Origin: Hydractinia symbiolongicarpus
Lineage: Eukaryota > Cnidaria > Hydrozoa > Anthoathecata > Hydractiniidae
Direction: 5' to 3'
NCBI RefSeq assembly: GCF_029227915.1
Contig: NC_079876.1
Span: 16,804,001 to 16,868,000, forward strand
DNA: 64,000 bases
The stretch's first letter is position 1. Each line of letters starts with the position of its first letter. Both the position numbers and the translations under genes were made by a program. Below the pieces are notes generated by a model. It saw nothing but the letters and a program-made list of their open reading frames with translations. It was not told the DNA's origin and did not search any database. This document shows, in pieces, positions 24,326 to 36,144 of the stretch.

Positions 24326-25124
24326 TAAAAATAAATTGAAAGAAAAAGAAAAGGGTTATATTATTGCAGCTAATTTTATTTACTGTTCGAATTATTTTTA
24401 TTAGGTCTTGATACTGTTTCTTTTCATCCACGAAGAGACACATGCCCAAAGTGTAGTCATTTCGTTGCATGCAAGCGTCTTGTTTCCAACTCTCTTAAAC
24501 TCGCTGAATGGTGCAATGACATTTTTTTAAAATACCTCACGTTTTTATTTAATCGAATGAATTTTTTGCATTGACGCGAATTAAAGAGAGAATTTATGAG
24601 ATTATATATCATTTAAAGAAATAATATCGTCAAAAGGAAAGAGGAAGTGACCTACTCTAAAGGGATCAGTCTAAAAAAGTATAAAATCGTGTATCTTATT
24701 TTGTTCTCAACTTTAATCGTTTTAAAAATATGACGTAAAACATCTATAACATCATGAAAATGAAACTCAGTTCTTTTTTCTTCTTCTTTCAATCACTTTT
24801 GCATCCAAATCCGCTGACAAAAAAACTAAAACAAGACACACGATCGAAGATAAAACACTTGTGAAGCCAAAAACGGAAAGTTCATGACGTATTTTAATGT
24901 ATTTTTGAGACAGATCTCTTTTTAGAAGAGGAGGAAATCGGAAATTTTACGAAAAGTTATTCAGAGATATTCGTTAACGAAGTTTTTTCTTTCGACCTGT
25001 GATTGCTCGAAAGAGAAATGTTAATGATTAATTAGTTATTTAGAATGAACTTGTAGAACTCTTATTTAACTCGTTTTCAGCATAAGAATGCTCCGGTTAT
25101 GTGAAAGCAAAATAAATGCAGGGG

Positions 25125-25240
25125 CGGATCCAGACTTAGTCAAAATATTGCTGCTGCGCAGCAATATTTGGACTAGGTCTTGAATTTAGCAGCTGGGGGT
25201 CCTGGGGGCGCCGTAAGCCCCCCAGGTGGGGTCAGAATCT
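25125..25240 (+). mobile_element. MITE-like element with caggggcggatccag end
   Basis: It begins caggggcggatccagac, an end motif familiar from non-autonomous DNA transposons in many animals. It contains a 12-bp perfect palindrome with a 3-nt loop (25143-25169, aaatattgctgc and its complement) and a GC-rich segment shared with 175-240 on the other strand. No transposase is present. Confidence 0.5.
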
Positions 25241-25739
25241 TTCGCTAATTTAAGCGAGTACTAAAATCGCCGAAAATTGTCTTCCGATTTATCTAGTTAT
25301 TAATAAAATTGACGAAAAGAAACGCTAACCTATAAGAAAATTTCCAAGAACATTTTATATAAGAATCAACTCTCCGTCTTACACATCTTATCTTAGATAG
25401 ATAAAGCACTAAAATTAACAGGGATTAACTACAATAAAGTGAGACAATTGTGAATATATTTCAATATTTATAAACTCTTGCTGTTTCTGCTAATATCAGG
25501 CTTCATCAGCATAACTAGGTGAATCAAATGATCACACCTGCCATGGACAGCAAAATAAAACACATCATAACAAAAACAATAAGAATATGGAAAGGTCAGG
25601 ATAATGAAAATGAAATGTACATACATATGATATGGTACATACACACCTTAACCCATGTATTTGTTCAGATATATTTGTTTATTCGTATATTGTTTATTCA
25701 TAAACTCAAGTTTCGTTTGAACTTTAAAAGAAGAATTAA

Positions 25740-26323
25740 GAAGAAGAATTAATGCTGAAATAGGAAAATGCGACTTTCGGTTAAGAAATTTGCAACCTGG
25801 AACAAGGGGAACGTGATGATTTGGCTTGAAGTCTACACCAGACTTAACAATACCTTCATAACAAAATAAAATTTTTAACTGATCTTCATCAAGTAAAATA
25901 GATGGGCGTGTCAAAATACACTGTGTAAAGAGAGTTGTATCAAACTGTAACAAGCCGAACTGTGGGTAAAACGTATTAATTTTTCTCTTTATTACTGTTG
26001 ACAAGGCAAGTATTGATAGAAAAGGAGATCATGTCTTGGGGGTACAGTTGTTGATTGCTTCCGCTTTAACTGCCTCCTCAGGAGAAAGATTTATATCACA
26101 AACAATATGGGAAAGGGAAAATCTGAATAAACTTTTTTCAGATATAAAAATATTTGCCTTTTGGTTTTTAAAAGCAAATTGAAAACAAGGATGATTGGAA
26201 TAAAAGGAAGGATGCAAGAAAAGTTCTATGGATGTCAAGATTCTCAAAACATCAACAAGAGAATTATCACCTACCAATACCAACGATGCTGAGCTGTATA
26301 GACAGTCTCCTGATGGATTGGAT
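25740..26323 (-). pseudogene. OTU-like cysteine protease exon with one nonsense codon
   Basis: On the minus strand an exon begins at 26323 after attatttttag. It reads SNPSGDCLYSSASLVLVGDN and then LRILTSIELFLHPSFYSNHP. About 100 residues later it reads FKPNHHVPLVPG. This is the pattern of the OTU-like/vertnin-type domain: an SGDCL nucleophile box near the start and a PNHxVPL histidine box near the end. Both halves lie in the same frame, separated by a single TGA at 26026-26028, exactly where relatives usually carry Trp before SPF. The copy is therefore probably dead or a read-through allele. The domain occurs in both host and transposon-borne proteins in cnidarians, and I cannot tell which this is. 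Confidence 0.6.
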
Positions 26324-26524
26324 CTAAAAATAATATATTTTACCATGACCTTTTACTCAACAAACTTTATTTTCTAATAGCCCTTCGAAGAATTGTTTAT
26401 TTTCATCACCAACCTTACTTATCCAGATGTCAAGTTCTTGCTTCTAATAACAAAACAAATATTATATAATTGAGAAAGAACTCCTCCACAATGCTGAAAA
26501 TTCTGTTCAAAGCTCATATTACAA

Positions 26525-26560
26525 AAACAATTAGCCAGCTAGCTAGCTAGCTATAGCTAA
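26525..26560. repeat. ctag/gcta simple repeat
   Basis: A short palindromic run, agctagctagctagctatagct. Confidence 0.7.
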
Positions 26561-26725
26561 TTAAATCTTTTTGTATTTGTTTTTAATAGTCTTTTGTAAA
26601 AAGCTCTCTCTCAACCAGCTTTTCGTAGCGAATATACTGAAAACCTTTAAATAAATGCAAGGTGTGTTGGAGAGTAAAAAACATACTCTCACATTAAAGC
26701 AATAATTCCTTTATCTTCACACCTC

Positions 26726-26985
26726 GCCTCAGATGGAAACAGCTGGAATGTATTTATCTGCACCTGAATTCCGATGAAGACTTTTACCAACAAAGGGATA
26801 AATATCCCCAAACAACAAAAATGTCCGAGAATAAACACTTTCTAAAAGTTCGTTTTGCATTTTACGAACAGATTCAACATTATCACACTTTAAATCTGTA
26901 AGCACCCGCGCCAACATGCCTTCAGTAGCCATGATAATACGGAAAGAATCCAAGCCAAAAGGCGTGAGTCTTTGACTAATCCTGA
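26726..26985 (-). CDS. Hypothetical exon upstream of the OTU-like exon
   Basis: An open frame on the minus strand reads RISQRLTPFGLDSFRIIM, ATEGMLARVLTDLKCDNVES and onwards to KYIPAVSI. Its composition is that of a normal globular protein, unlike the surrounding AT-rich frames. I do not recognise the family. It lies about 400 bp before the OTU-like exon in the same orientation and might be part of the same gene or element. No splice site could be fixed with confidence. Confidence 0.35.
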
Positions 26986-27059
26986 CGGATGGGAGTTAAA
27001 ACTATAGCCTAACAGTTTATAAGTAACCAGGCAGTACGGAACCTGAATTTCCTACGCCG

Positions 27060-27330
27060 GCTTAGGGCCACATATTGCTGGACTACGCATAGAGTGTGAA
27101 AATTACGTCACGATTTTGACGTCACATGCCCTTTAGGTGAGATGGAGAGGGTTGCGGGCCATAGCTATTTGATTTTTGACTGACTGAGTGACTGATTAGT
27201 CAGAATGACTCAGTCAAAATCTGTAAGTTATAATTTGCAACCCTCTCAATCTATATGGTAGCGACGTCACAACTGTGACGTGATCATCGCCATAGGCGAA
27301 ATGTAGAGGGCTGTGAACCATGGCTTTTCG
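27060..27330. mobile_element. Possible foldback element
   Basis: The block gatggagagggttgcgggcc (27139-27158) is mirrored by ttgcaaccctctcaatct (27236-27253). Between them ttttgactgactgagtgact is mirrored by gactcagtcaaaa. Tgacgtcac motifs lie on both sides. There is no coding frame. Confidence 0.45.
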
Positions 27331-27776
27331 CCGTAAAATATATTATTTCTTATTTTTTAACGCGCTTTGTCTGGAACACCTGGATCGTCGACATTATTCG
27401 ATTGACTTTTTCGTCAAATTTACACTTAGTCGCGCGACTTATCTGACTAACCCTGGATTCGCGCTTGAAATGATTCTCAAAACATTTGTTTCTGATATGA
27501 TGATATCTTTTACTTTAGTCAGGTATTGGAGTGTGAAACATGAATATAAATGTTCAAAAACAGAAAATGTAATAATGGAGAAAATGATTCTATTCAATTC
27601 TCATTTTTGTTTTGTGCCAACATTTGTTATAATAAAAATATAAAAATGTCAAAAGCAATACACCGAGCTCTGGTGTCATATTCGGCGACTTTCGTTCTTC
27701 AAATTATGCAACATTTTATCTCTGAAATATTGACGGTAGGTACACTTTGAGAATAGTTAATTTGACGCGGTGATAA

Positions 27777-27977
27777 ATGGCTGAAAATTTTTCATCTCAC
27801 TCTCGAAAACGAAGTCGATTACGTTGTTGTGCAGTGAAAGTTTGTTCAAGTAGTGACTATTCATTAAGTAAATGTAATGTAACATGTGGTTATTGTAAAA
27901 ATTATTTCCATCCTATCAATTTGCCGCCTTTTTATATCATCCGCGTATTAGAACCCAGCATGCTCCAGACACAGTAA
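27777..27977 (+). pseudogene. Possible THAP-like zinc-finger fragment
   Basis: A 66-codon frame has RCCAVKVCSSSDYSLSKCN and a following CGYCKNYFHP. The C-x-x-x-x-C start with YxLSK resembles the N-terminus of THAP-type domains, often carried by transposons. It lacks the rest of the domain. Confidence is low; it may be chance. Confidence 0.25.
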
Positions 27978-27979
27978 AT

Positions 27980-30970
27980 GCCAACCTGGGGATGAAGTGA
28001 TTAAACAGATGTGGCTAATTCTTAAAGAGAAAAGACGATCATAATGCAGCCCTGGTAGTAGCTTTTTGGCAAAAGTTTTTTCCCCCCTTAATATCTGGTT
28101 AGATGATACTATTTATGCCAGCGAAGCAAAAATAAAACATGTAAACATAAAAGGTAGAGGAATGCTGCGCTTCTAGGTAAAGAAACGAAAAAGACAACAA
28201 TTAACTTAATGTTTTAGCTTAATGTTTTAGTTTTATTAATTATTCTGTGTTATACATATTTTTACCTACCACGTTCGCCTACCGTGTTTCCTGGGCATGC
28301 GCAGTTGACACTGGAGATCCGTGTCTTAAAATATTACAGAAAAAAATCAGCGAGGCAAACGTCGTTTGTCGTTGAAAGAAGTTGGAAAAAACATGAGTGA
28401 TGATTTGAGGATATTTCGAATACCTTTTCACGATATGGTAAAAAAATTATAATAATAAAAGAAATGACGAAATACTAAATTATATATCTTACCCTTTTTT
28501 ATTCCTCTTTTTAAAAATGAATATTGCGTAATCCGAAAGTTTATTCATTCTCAATAGTGACGGTCAGATTTTTTTAATAAGCGTAACTCATAACTCATTG
28601 CATACACAGAATATTTGATCGCCAGAACAAACATATATGAATTTGACTGTTTTGCAACACTTAATCCTTGAAATATTAGAAAAAACTTTGGAATAAAAAT
28701 TATTTTGTTGGAAAGAGAAGTTTGAAAAGGAAAATGTTCCTACAAAAAAATAAAATAAAAAAAATGTTAATATTTACCATATCGCTATCTTAATTGTTAT
28801 TTTTGTCTACTTTTTATAATAGACCCGATGTTTTTCTCTTCTTTGGGGGGAAAAACGCATACCGGTAGTCTGAAAAGAAAATAATTTAATTTTTTAATGT
28901 ATATATTTAAAATCGGACGCGTTATAATATTTTCAGAAGAATTTTTTGCAAAAAAGTGCAATAAAATACATTTAATACAAACAAGACGTATGATATACGA
29001 AAACAACCTCGCGAATAAAGTTTACAAAAAGCAGCCTATCAGATTGTGACTTCTGTTACGAAGGTTAGACACGACATATTTTGCTATTCAGATAGGCTAT
29101 AATATTTGTTACACACTATGCAGTTATTTTTTAAAATTGATTTGAACGGAAAATTCCTCGAACGTGAAGCCCAGAAGAGAAATGCAGAAAGTTGATGGTC
29201 GATAAAAGTTTCTAACTTTCCGGGCATTTGAGAGATCTTCATTCTGCCTACATTCACTTTTGTAAACTTTGGTGGAGACACTTTTACTTTACCGGTTAGT
29301 TAAAAAATGATTTTGAACACTTTTTTATATAACAGCAAAAAACAAAACAAAAAAAATAAATAAAAAATTTTTTTACCAAGATGAGATTCGAACAGACGAC
29401 TACTCCCGTTTCGGTGCTCAAAGAGGCAAAAATTTCCATTCTTTTGGGACACATTTGCGTTTTAATACAAGCTCACGAGCTTGTAATAAATGTAAATCAC
29501 GTTTCGTACATTTTCATTATCCTTATAATTTAATATTTCGCAAGAAAAAATGTTTATACTTGTAGCAAAACGTTTCAGTACTTGAACAAAGATAAGAAAA
29601 GAATACAATAGTGAAAAAAATATTAATATTATTAAACACGTGAGGAAAAACATAATTATGTTTGTAGTCTGGTAAACCAAGCTCACCATTTTTCCTTTTT
29701 TATTATTATGATAAAAGATTGTGAAAGATTAGCATTAAACGAGAGACATATCCTTCTATTATTTTCAATGCCGCGACGATTCTTTACAATCTTTCAATCA
29801 CTCATTTACTAAGTTTCTTTGTGTACCAGAAAAAAATGTCATTTATTAGACTCTCCTTCGTTGATTGTTAAAGCTTACCTGCCACTTTAAAAAAAGTTTA
29901 TCCTATTCTGTTTATACTATGCTGAGAATTAGTAATTTGATATTTATTAAGTAAAATTCGATAAAATATGATAATCAATTTTTTAGATTAAGCCCAATTT
30001 GACGTCATCTCCCGAAATGTCCCTTGAACATATGTTGCCGCAAATCACATTATTTGAAACTCGAAGTAAAAACAAGGAAAAAATTAAGTTTAATTTTATA
30101 ATTATTAAGTGTTTACACATTTTTGCCATAAGAATAATAGATGTACAATATTTTGAGTTGATTTTGAGTTTTTTTTAAGAGTGCCTTTTTTGAAGTCGTT
30201 GTATCCGGAAAAAAAGACAGTTGTGAATCTCTTACGCGAAGCCAATACACGTGTCCCGAATTGCATCCTTGCTAGAATTATTGATTTTTGATGTTTTGAC
30301 TTTAAGATCATTTAACATCATTGAATTAATGTGTGCATCAATTTTCAACTTACTCCGACTTGTGAAAATGCTGTTTTTTGTGTGGTATTAATACTACGCT
30401 CAAAGTGTTCTTAATTTTTGATTCATACTATTAGGCTTCTGTTTCAAGCAGAGGTTAATTAGTACAAAATTTAAGAAAACTGTTTTAAACGGTTGTTTAT
30501 CTGCTGTATGAATCTCAAGATTAAACATTTCATCAAGTTTCATGGTGTTTAAGAAAGTTGAGAAATGACATGGTACATGAAAAATGACTCCATTGTTTCA
30601 GAAATGAATGTTATTCTTGGATTGGTTTTCCAAAAATTCAGGCATTTTGATTGGTATACTAGGTGAAAGCGGTCAAAACAAAGTAATAAAACTGCCAGCA
30701 AAACTTTTGTTCTCTGTGGCTTTCGAGCGAAAACGGCGATTGAGTTCACGGGGGTAATTATTATTAAAAATGACGTATTAAAATAATGCATTCATTTTGT
30801 TCACTTAACTTATTATTTAATTAAAGCTAATCAATTAAAGTAATTAAATTATTAAAAAAAAAAAAATAATTTCTGGAATTTATTTTAATCAATAATAAGA
30901 TTTCCGATTAAACAACCCCCTGGTTCCTATACACTTGCTGAAAGATCAAAGGAATATCGGTAACCCTTTT
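27980..30970. other. No gene seen
   Basis: AT-rich with short unsupported frames. Sequence around 29870-30050 resembles 24140-24310 (aaagcttacct, aagttcatcttatcctt, tttgacgtcatctcc, cccttgaacatg...ttccccaaa), so both are copies of one dispersed repeat. Confidence 0.45.
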
Positions 30971-31000
30971 AAACAGACAATATACGGCCATTATTATAGA
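30971..31000 (-). mobile_element. Helitron 5'-end remnant adjoining the array
   Basis: The minus strand reads TCTATAATAATGGCCGTATA then TTGTCTG from 31000, another copy of the family 5' end. It is separated from unit 1 by two bases. Its own 3' end was not found. Confidence 0.55.
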
Positions 31001-31002
31001 CA

Positions 31003-31176
31003 CTAGTCGTTAGCCCGTGGAAAAATCCACGGGTTCGCCCGTCCTTTGAATTTACCCGTGGCAACAAAGTGAATAAAAATATATCACATTTGATATTCGT
31101 GTTTCCGTAGTACGATTTTCTAACTCAGCGGTTGGTCCGCGTAAAAACAGGCAAAATGCGGCTATTATTATAGAGA
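31003..31176 (-). mobile_element. Non-autonomous Helitron, array unit 1
   Basis: Read on the minus strand it begins TCTCTATAATAATAGCCGCA at 31176 and ends with the hairpin cccgtggatttttccacggg, then ctaacga and CTAG at 31003-31006. TC at the 5' end, a GC-rich hairpin a few bases from the 3' end and terminal CTRR are Helitron hallmarks. Directly adjoining it at 31177 is the CTAG of the next unit. It is 174 bp and carries no helicase. Confidence 0.8.
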
Positions 31177-32619
31177 CTAGCCCGGTAAAGCCGGCGTCGA
31201 AGCACCGGGGTAAGCCACAAGTCAAGGCGTGAGCCGGCAGTGAACACTTTGTGGGGCGCCTAATAACAGCCGTGAAATGCGCCACACGATCAGATGGAGC
31301 GCTTTAGTACAGGTATGCAGTCTGTTATAAATTAAGTAAAGCGCATACACCATTATAGTGTTGCGACTGAAACGTATTTTTCATAAAATAACTTTCCCGC
31401 AACGATAGCTAAAATAAGAACAGAGTTTACAAACCGTTGATACTCAACCGTAGCAAAACCATCAGTCAATATTATTTTATTTTGTGGAATAAGTTTTTGT
31501 GAAAGTTAAAAAAATGAATCATGACACCGAGCTGAGCGCTTAGTACAGTTAAACGGTGTTGCACAGGCGTATAGGGATGATACACTTTTAAAAAAAACTT
31601 TTTCGCAGACTTTGTTTAAATAAAAACACGGGAAAAAGTTCATTGGTAACACCGGGCTGAGCGGTTAGTCCAGGTAAGCAGTGTTGCACATTTGTACAGC
31701 CCTGATTCCCGAGAAAGTTTAAAAATTATCTGTCAGTTCGCTGAACCCTTAGTAAAGGTAAACCGCTTGGACTTGCGCATATGCATAACAACCTTTTTGC
31801 AAAAAACAGTCTGTTGTTAACACTGGACTAACCGCTTAGTACAGTTAAACAGTGTTGAACAGCTGTAATACCCTTTTTCAAAAACACTTCATTGCAACTT
31901 CGGTTAAAATGAAAACACAAGGAACAGCCTGTCTTTACCCCTCCAGCTAAAGCAATTGCTCATCCATTTTATGTGCAGAAAAAGTTTTCAGGACAATAAT
32001 AAAAGATGTAGCTACCTAGCTAGCTAACAGCATTTAGCATAAGAATTATTGCTTAAGAATATTGTTGTAGCCAAACTGCATTTTTATACTCTCACTTTTA
32101 GCCAAGTAGCTAACTAAATGGCTACATCCTCAACATAAATATAAATTGGCTAGGAAAAGTGCTCTTATGCCATACAGAATAGTAATAAGTAAGGCTGTAG
32201 ATGGCTAGCTAGTCAGCAAAATCTTCGTTCCTAGCCAAAAATCCAAAACTCGTGCGTTTCAGATCTGTACGCAGCTAAAAAAGGTGACAATATATTCATC
32301 TTAACATTGCAAACAAAGAGAAAACTAATATTAAAAAAATATTAAGTTTTAAAAGATAAAAAAGTCAAACAGGCCTACAAACCTTCCACACACCGACTAC
32401 TTTCAAAATCAAAATGGCCTTTGTTCATTCACACGCGAAAATCTTGGATTGTTTTTAAGAATCAGGCGTCGTGATTGCTATACTACGCGCATGCGGTCAA
32501 AAACAAGTCGGTAAAAATATATCGCAATTGGTATTGGTGCGCATTTTAAAAATTTCGTGATTCCGTTACGGGACGCGGCTCTTGCGGACACACAGACAAA
32601 ATACAGCTATTATTATAGA
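31177..32619 (-). mobile_element. Longer non-autonomous Helitron, array unit 2 (1.44 kb)
   Basis: The minus-strand 5' end is TCTATAATAATAGCTGTATT at 32619. The 3' end is a GC-rich hairpin (cccggtgcttc ... accggg) and CTAG at 31177-31180. The interior holds degenerate tandem copies of a block containing agcgcttagtacagttaaac (31290-31870). No Rep/helicase is seen. A partial copy of its 3' part lies at 50922-51060. Confidence 0.7.
31290..31870. repeat. Degenerate tandem repeat inside Helitron unit 2
   Basis: Five spaced copies of gcgcttagtacagttaaac followed by gtgttgcacaggcgta, with variants (ggttagtccaggtaagc, cgcttagtacagttaaac). Confidence 0.65.
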
Positions 32620-32797
32620 CTAGTCGTTAGCCCGTGGAAAAATCCACAGGTTCGCCCGTCCTTTATATATACCTGTTGCAACAAAGTGGATAAAAATATA
32701 TCGCATTTGATATTCGTGTTTCCGTAACATCATTTTCTAACTCAGCGGGGGGTTCGCGCAGCGACAGACAGACGGAATACGGCTATTATTATAGAGA
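32620..32797 (-). mobile_element. Non-autonomous Helitron, array unit 3
   Basis: It is 178 bp and closely similar to unit 1 (31003-31176) over its whole length. TC is at 32797-32796 on the minus strand and CTAG at 32620-32623. The outer flanks of the whole array are A (31002) and T (32798), as expected for insertion between A and T. Confidence 0.8.
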
Positions 32798-32910
32798 TAT
32801 AAACACTCTAAAAATTTGTGAAAACCAAAATATGTTGATTCACTGTTTACTAAAATTTTCAAATCAACATAAGAACTTAAAATTATGTGTATAAATAAAT
32901 ATATACAAAA

Positions 32911-33337
32911 TCTATATAATAATACGCCAGTTCCGTGTGTCTGTAACAGGCAAAGTGGATGTGTTGTTTTTTCTAAAGAAACAGCCGCGGTAACATGTCA
33001 CTTTTGCTAAACTTTTATTTTCATTCTGTCTTTTGTGTGCTTTTTCAAATTGATTTAAAGTTTTTGTTATAAAAAAGTCACGGTTAATTTATTTTATTGT
33101 TTTCATAAAAACCTTTGTGTAACTATGTAAACTTTATTACGCAAAAGTCACGGGTAATTAATTTTTATTATTCCCTTAAGCACGTGTCCATTGTCTACTG
33201 TTATATGAAAAAAAATGATTTTATTTATTCCTGCTTGAATGAAATTAACAACAAAACGTTTTGACGAAAAGAACAATGAATTTCGTTGTTTTTTATTTCA
33301 TATCTATAGTAGATTTTTCCACGGGACTAAATACTAG
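32911..33337 (+). mobile_element. Solo non-autonomous Helitron in a clean A/T target
   Basis: It starts TCTATATAATAATACGCCAG at 32911 and ends tttttccacggg, actaaata, CTAG at 33337. The bases outside are A (32910) and T (33338), the Helitron target. It is 427 bp, plus strand, opposite to the array 113 bp away, and has a related 3' hairpin. No protein is encoded. Confidence 0.75.
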
Positions 33338-33515
33338 TCACATAAATAAATATGAATATATATAAACTTACATAGATCATAAAAAGTCACACTTCAATCT
33401 GGTAACATAATATCTCACACAGAGGCATGTTATATTAAAAATAATATAAATATAATATAAAGTCATCGTTATTTCCGATTGATAAGTCATCTTTAACTTA
33501 GCAGCAGAACATGTG

Positions 33516-33830
33516 AAATGGGTTGTTCCCTATATGTTCACCAAAACAGCAGGGGTTTGCATCATAACAATACAAACTTAAAAGAATTATTCGAAAGTGG
33601 CTTGTTCGATATTCTTACACTCTCAGAAATGGACGTTGTCAACGAAGGTTCGAAGTACGTGGATGTCTTATATGAGATTTCGGATACAAATATGTGAAAA
33701 GAAACGGACAAAATGGAGGCAAAAGAAGAGTATCAGTGTATACAATGTATCCGATAAATTATCATTCATCAGAAGAACAGACTTGGAACAAGAAGGTAAT
33801 GAGTAAATTTGGATAGGACATACCCCTTGT
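33516..33830 (+). pseudogene. LINE endonuclease fragment (CR1/L2 type)
   Basis: One frame reads GLHHNNTNLKELFESGLFDI then LTLSEMDVVNEGSKY. A shifted frame continues FGYKYVKRNGQNGGKRRVSV. This is the start of an AP-type LINE endonuclease (LxETxx and GYxxVxxxRxxxGGG regions), interrupted by stops and a frameshift. Confidence 0.6.
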
Positions 33831-33849
33831 TATACACAAATAAAAGTTT

Positions 33850-36078
33850 TGAAAACAACTCTGAAAAAAGGGTTAATGATATTAATCTAGAAACATTACT
33901 CCTTGGAAATTTAAATATTTAAATCTCACAAAATAAATAGAAAAATATTACATACAAATACATCATGGCACACTGTCATCCACCATGAGAGTGCATACGG
34001 TCTTTCCTTACAAAATGTTAACATAAAATGTCAAAAAAGTTTCACTCATAACATTCTAAGACGTAAAATCAGTTTTTTTATATTTGTTCGGACATTTTGT
34101 TGACTGACGGGATTTTGCAAGCGGGAAATACAGGCTTATAGGCATTCTGATTGGTTTAGCGCTTTTGACGACGGGCCGATATGGACGAGTATTGCCCGTC
34201 GCCAAGAAAGAATGCAGCTTAAAATGTAAACAAGCACGAAAAAACAGGTTTAAAGAAGCATTGGAAATGATTATCTAACTCCTGCAATACTTTTATCGAT
34301 AAAACCATATCAAAGGAAAGAAGCTACAACACGACAAAATTTATAACAAATGCTTCCCCTCATTTTCAAACTTGGTCTTCAGCTTTTACTTGCTCAGTCA
34401 ATATAAAAAATGTTATGTCATTCTTGGCTAGCTAGTCGAAAAATTTATTCCCATAATCGATTTAACTAAACCTTAGTGGCGCATTTAGCTAAATTTACAC
34501 ATTCTTCTGTAAGTGTCGAACATGGTATGACCTTAGGAAACTTGGTACAAACCTATAAGAACTTGGCGCGAACTTACAAAATTTGGTACAGACTTGGTAT
34601 TACCTTAAAAAACTTGGTACGGGCTTGCAAAATTTGGTACAAATTTAAAAAAACTTGGTAAGAACTTACAAATCTTGGTACGAACTTACACAACTCGGTA
34701 TATATTAAAAAAACCTTGGTACGAAATTAAAAACCTTGGCACAACGATGTCATGGCATATTGGAAACCATGCCTGAAGATGACTGTCAGCAATTACTTTT
34801 GCTCACATGAGTATTTTTCCTTAAATATCAAGTTTTTAAAGAAGCATTGATTACAAAATTTTTTGGCGATATTTGCTTAAAAAATTAAAATTTACATTTG
34901 ATAATTTATCCCTTATTCATACTTTTGAAGCGCCTCTCCTAAACAACGATGCACGCCTTAGTGAATTTAATGCATATTTTTTTGGAAAAATACTTTTTCT
35001 TTTAAAACTCTTCTTGATCAAAATCAAAAATTTGACAGGACGCAAACTCACAACAATCTTCACAAATCGAAAAGAATCAAAAATATCGAAGAGCTTAGAT
35101 ACAGATACAACTTTTGAAAACAGCCGTGGCATACCGTGCTTGAAATGTTCTTAAAACGTGGCTTTTTTATTCTACAGTGATGAAAACTCAGCCACACAGA
35201 ACATGTAAAGTTTATTGGGTTAACGATGATGTTTAGAACTTATAAGATGGAGATTAATCAGAATGTTTTTTATTGTGTTCGAAATATTTACTTGACATTT
35301 TTTCCGTTCAGTTATTTACATGTGTATTGACATCAATAAAAATGATTTCTACGTAATCATATTCTATGACTTTATCCAAATGCATTAAAATGTTTTTTAT
35401 CACTTAAAAACTTAAATGAACTTTGGCTACAGATTACTTTATTGCAAAAAAATAAGCACAGTCACCCTAAGCCTAAGCGGTCTTGTAAATGACCGTACAA
35501 GTCACATTTTTTGAGCACAGGCCAGTTAGTTAAAAAAAATGGAAATTCGTGTTGTAACAAGTTGTTCACTTTCTGTATTTATTCTGACATTTTAATTTTA
35601 GCTTGATTTTTCGAATAGTGCAGTCATGTTATTCTAACAAGTATTAAAAGCAGCATCAAAGAAACGTAGATCGTTAATTTTAAAAATAATATTTTCCCTT
35701 TAACAAAGAGATAGAAAGAATTGGGTGGTCTAAATGTATATATTCAACAAAAACGCATTCTCATAAAACACATGTCCATTTGTCAGGTACGTAATCATGC
35801 CATGACGACAATCCTTTTATTGCATCATTTATTTAAATAATCTACCAGATACTATTAACAACATAGGGATCTTTACATAATAATGGATACAAGATTTTGC
35901 AATTGAACATTTTTAAGTACGTAATAAAAACTAATTATATTTGATGCATATGATAATAAAGTCTTCGTAGCTCTCACATGTGTAATCCAACGTGCTCTAA
36001 TGAATTTCTAGTTCCTATCAGAATGCAGTTGTTAAATTAAAAATGCAGTTATCCTTATTAACGAGACAACTAATTTGA
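33850..36078. other. No gene seen
   Basis: Contains only a minisatellite at 34525-34742 and short unsupported frames. Confidence 0.45.
34525..34742 (+). repeat. Minisatellite, about 20-24-bp unit
   Basis: About ten imperfect copies of aacttggtacgaacttacaaa. Confidence 0.85.
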
Positions 36079-36086
36079 TATAAAAA
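36079..36086 (+). promoter_or_regulatory. TATA box of acidic/cationic peptide gene A
   Basis: tataaaaa lies 66 bp before the ATG. The sequence from here to the start codon (agac-actctaagagttactaacc, agttggttccaacgtctgca, tctatcatc) is conserved at the same spacing in genes C and D, which supports a shared core promoter and leader. Confidence 0.65.
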
Positions 36087-36144
36087 AGACAACTCTAAGA
36101 GTTACTAACCAGTTGGTTCCAACGTCTGCAAAGAATCTATCATC

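Larger units (their letters stand above)
23414..25125. other. No gene seen
   Basis: AT-rich. Short inverted blocks such as taaacggactattt / aaacggtccgttta around 23450 and 23775 could bound a further small element with ends like gcctaaactacacggtaag and cttaccgtgtattttaggc (23427-23446, 23791-23810). Confidence 0.4.

Noticed and set aside
31052-31285. Minus-strand frame similar to one at 50898-51089
   Set aside because: The similarity comes from shared Helitron DNA; stops and GC-rich termini fall inside, with no coding constraint visible.
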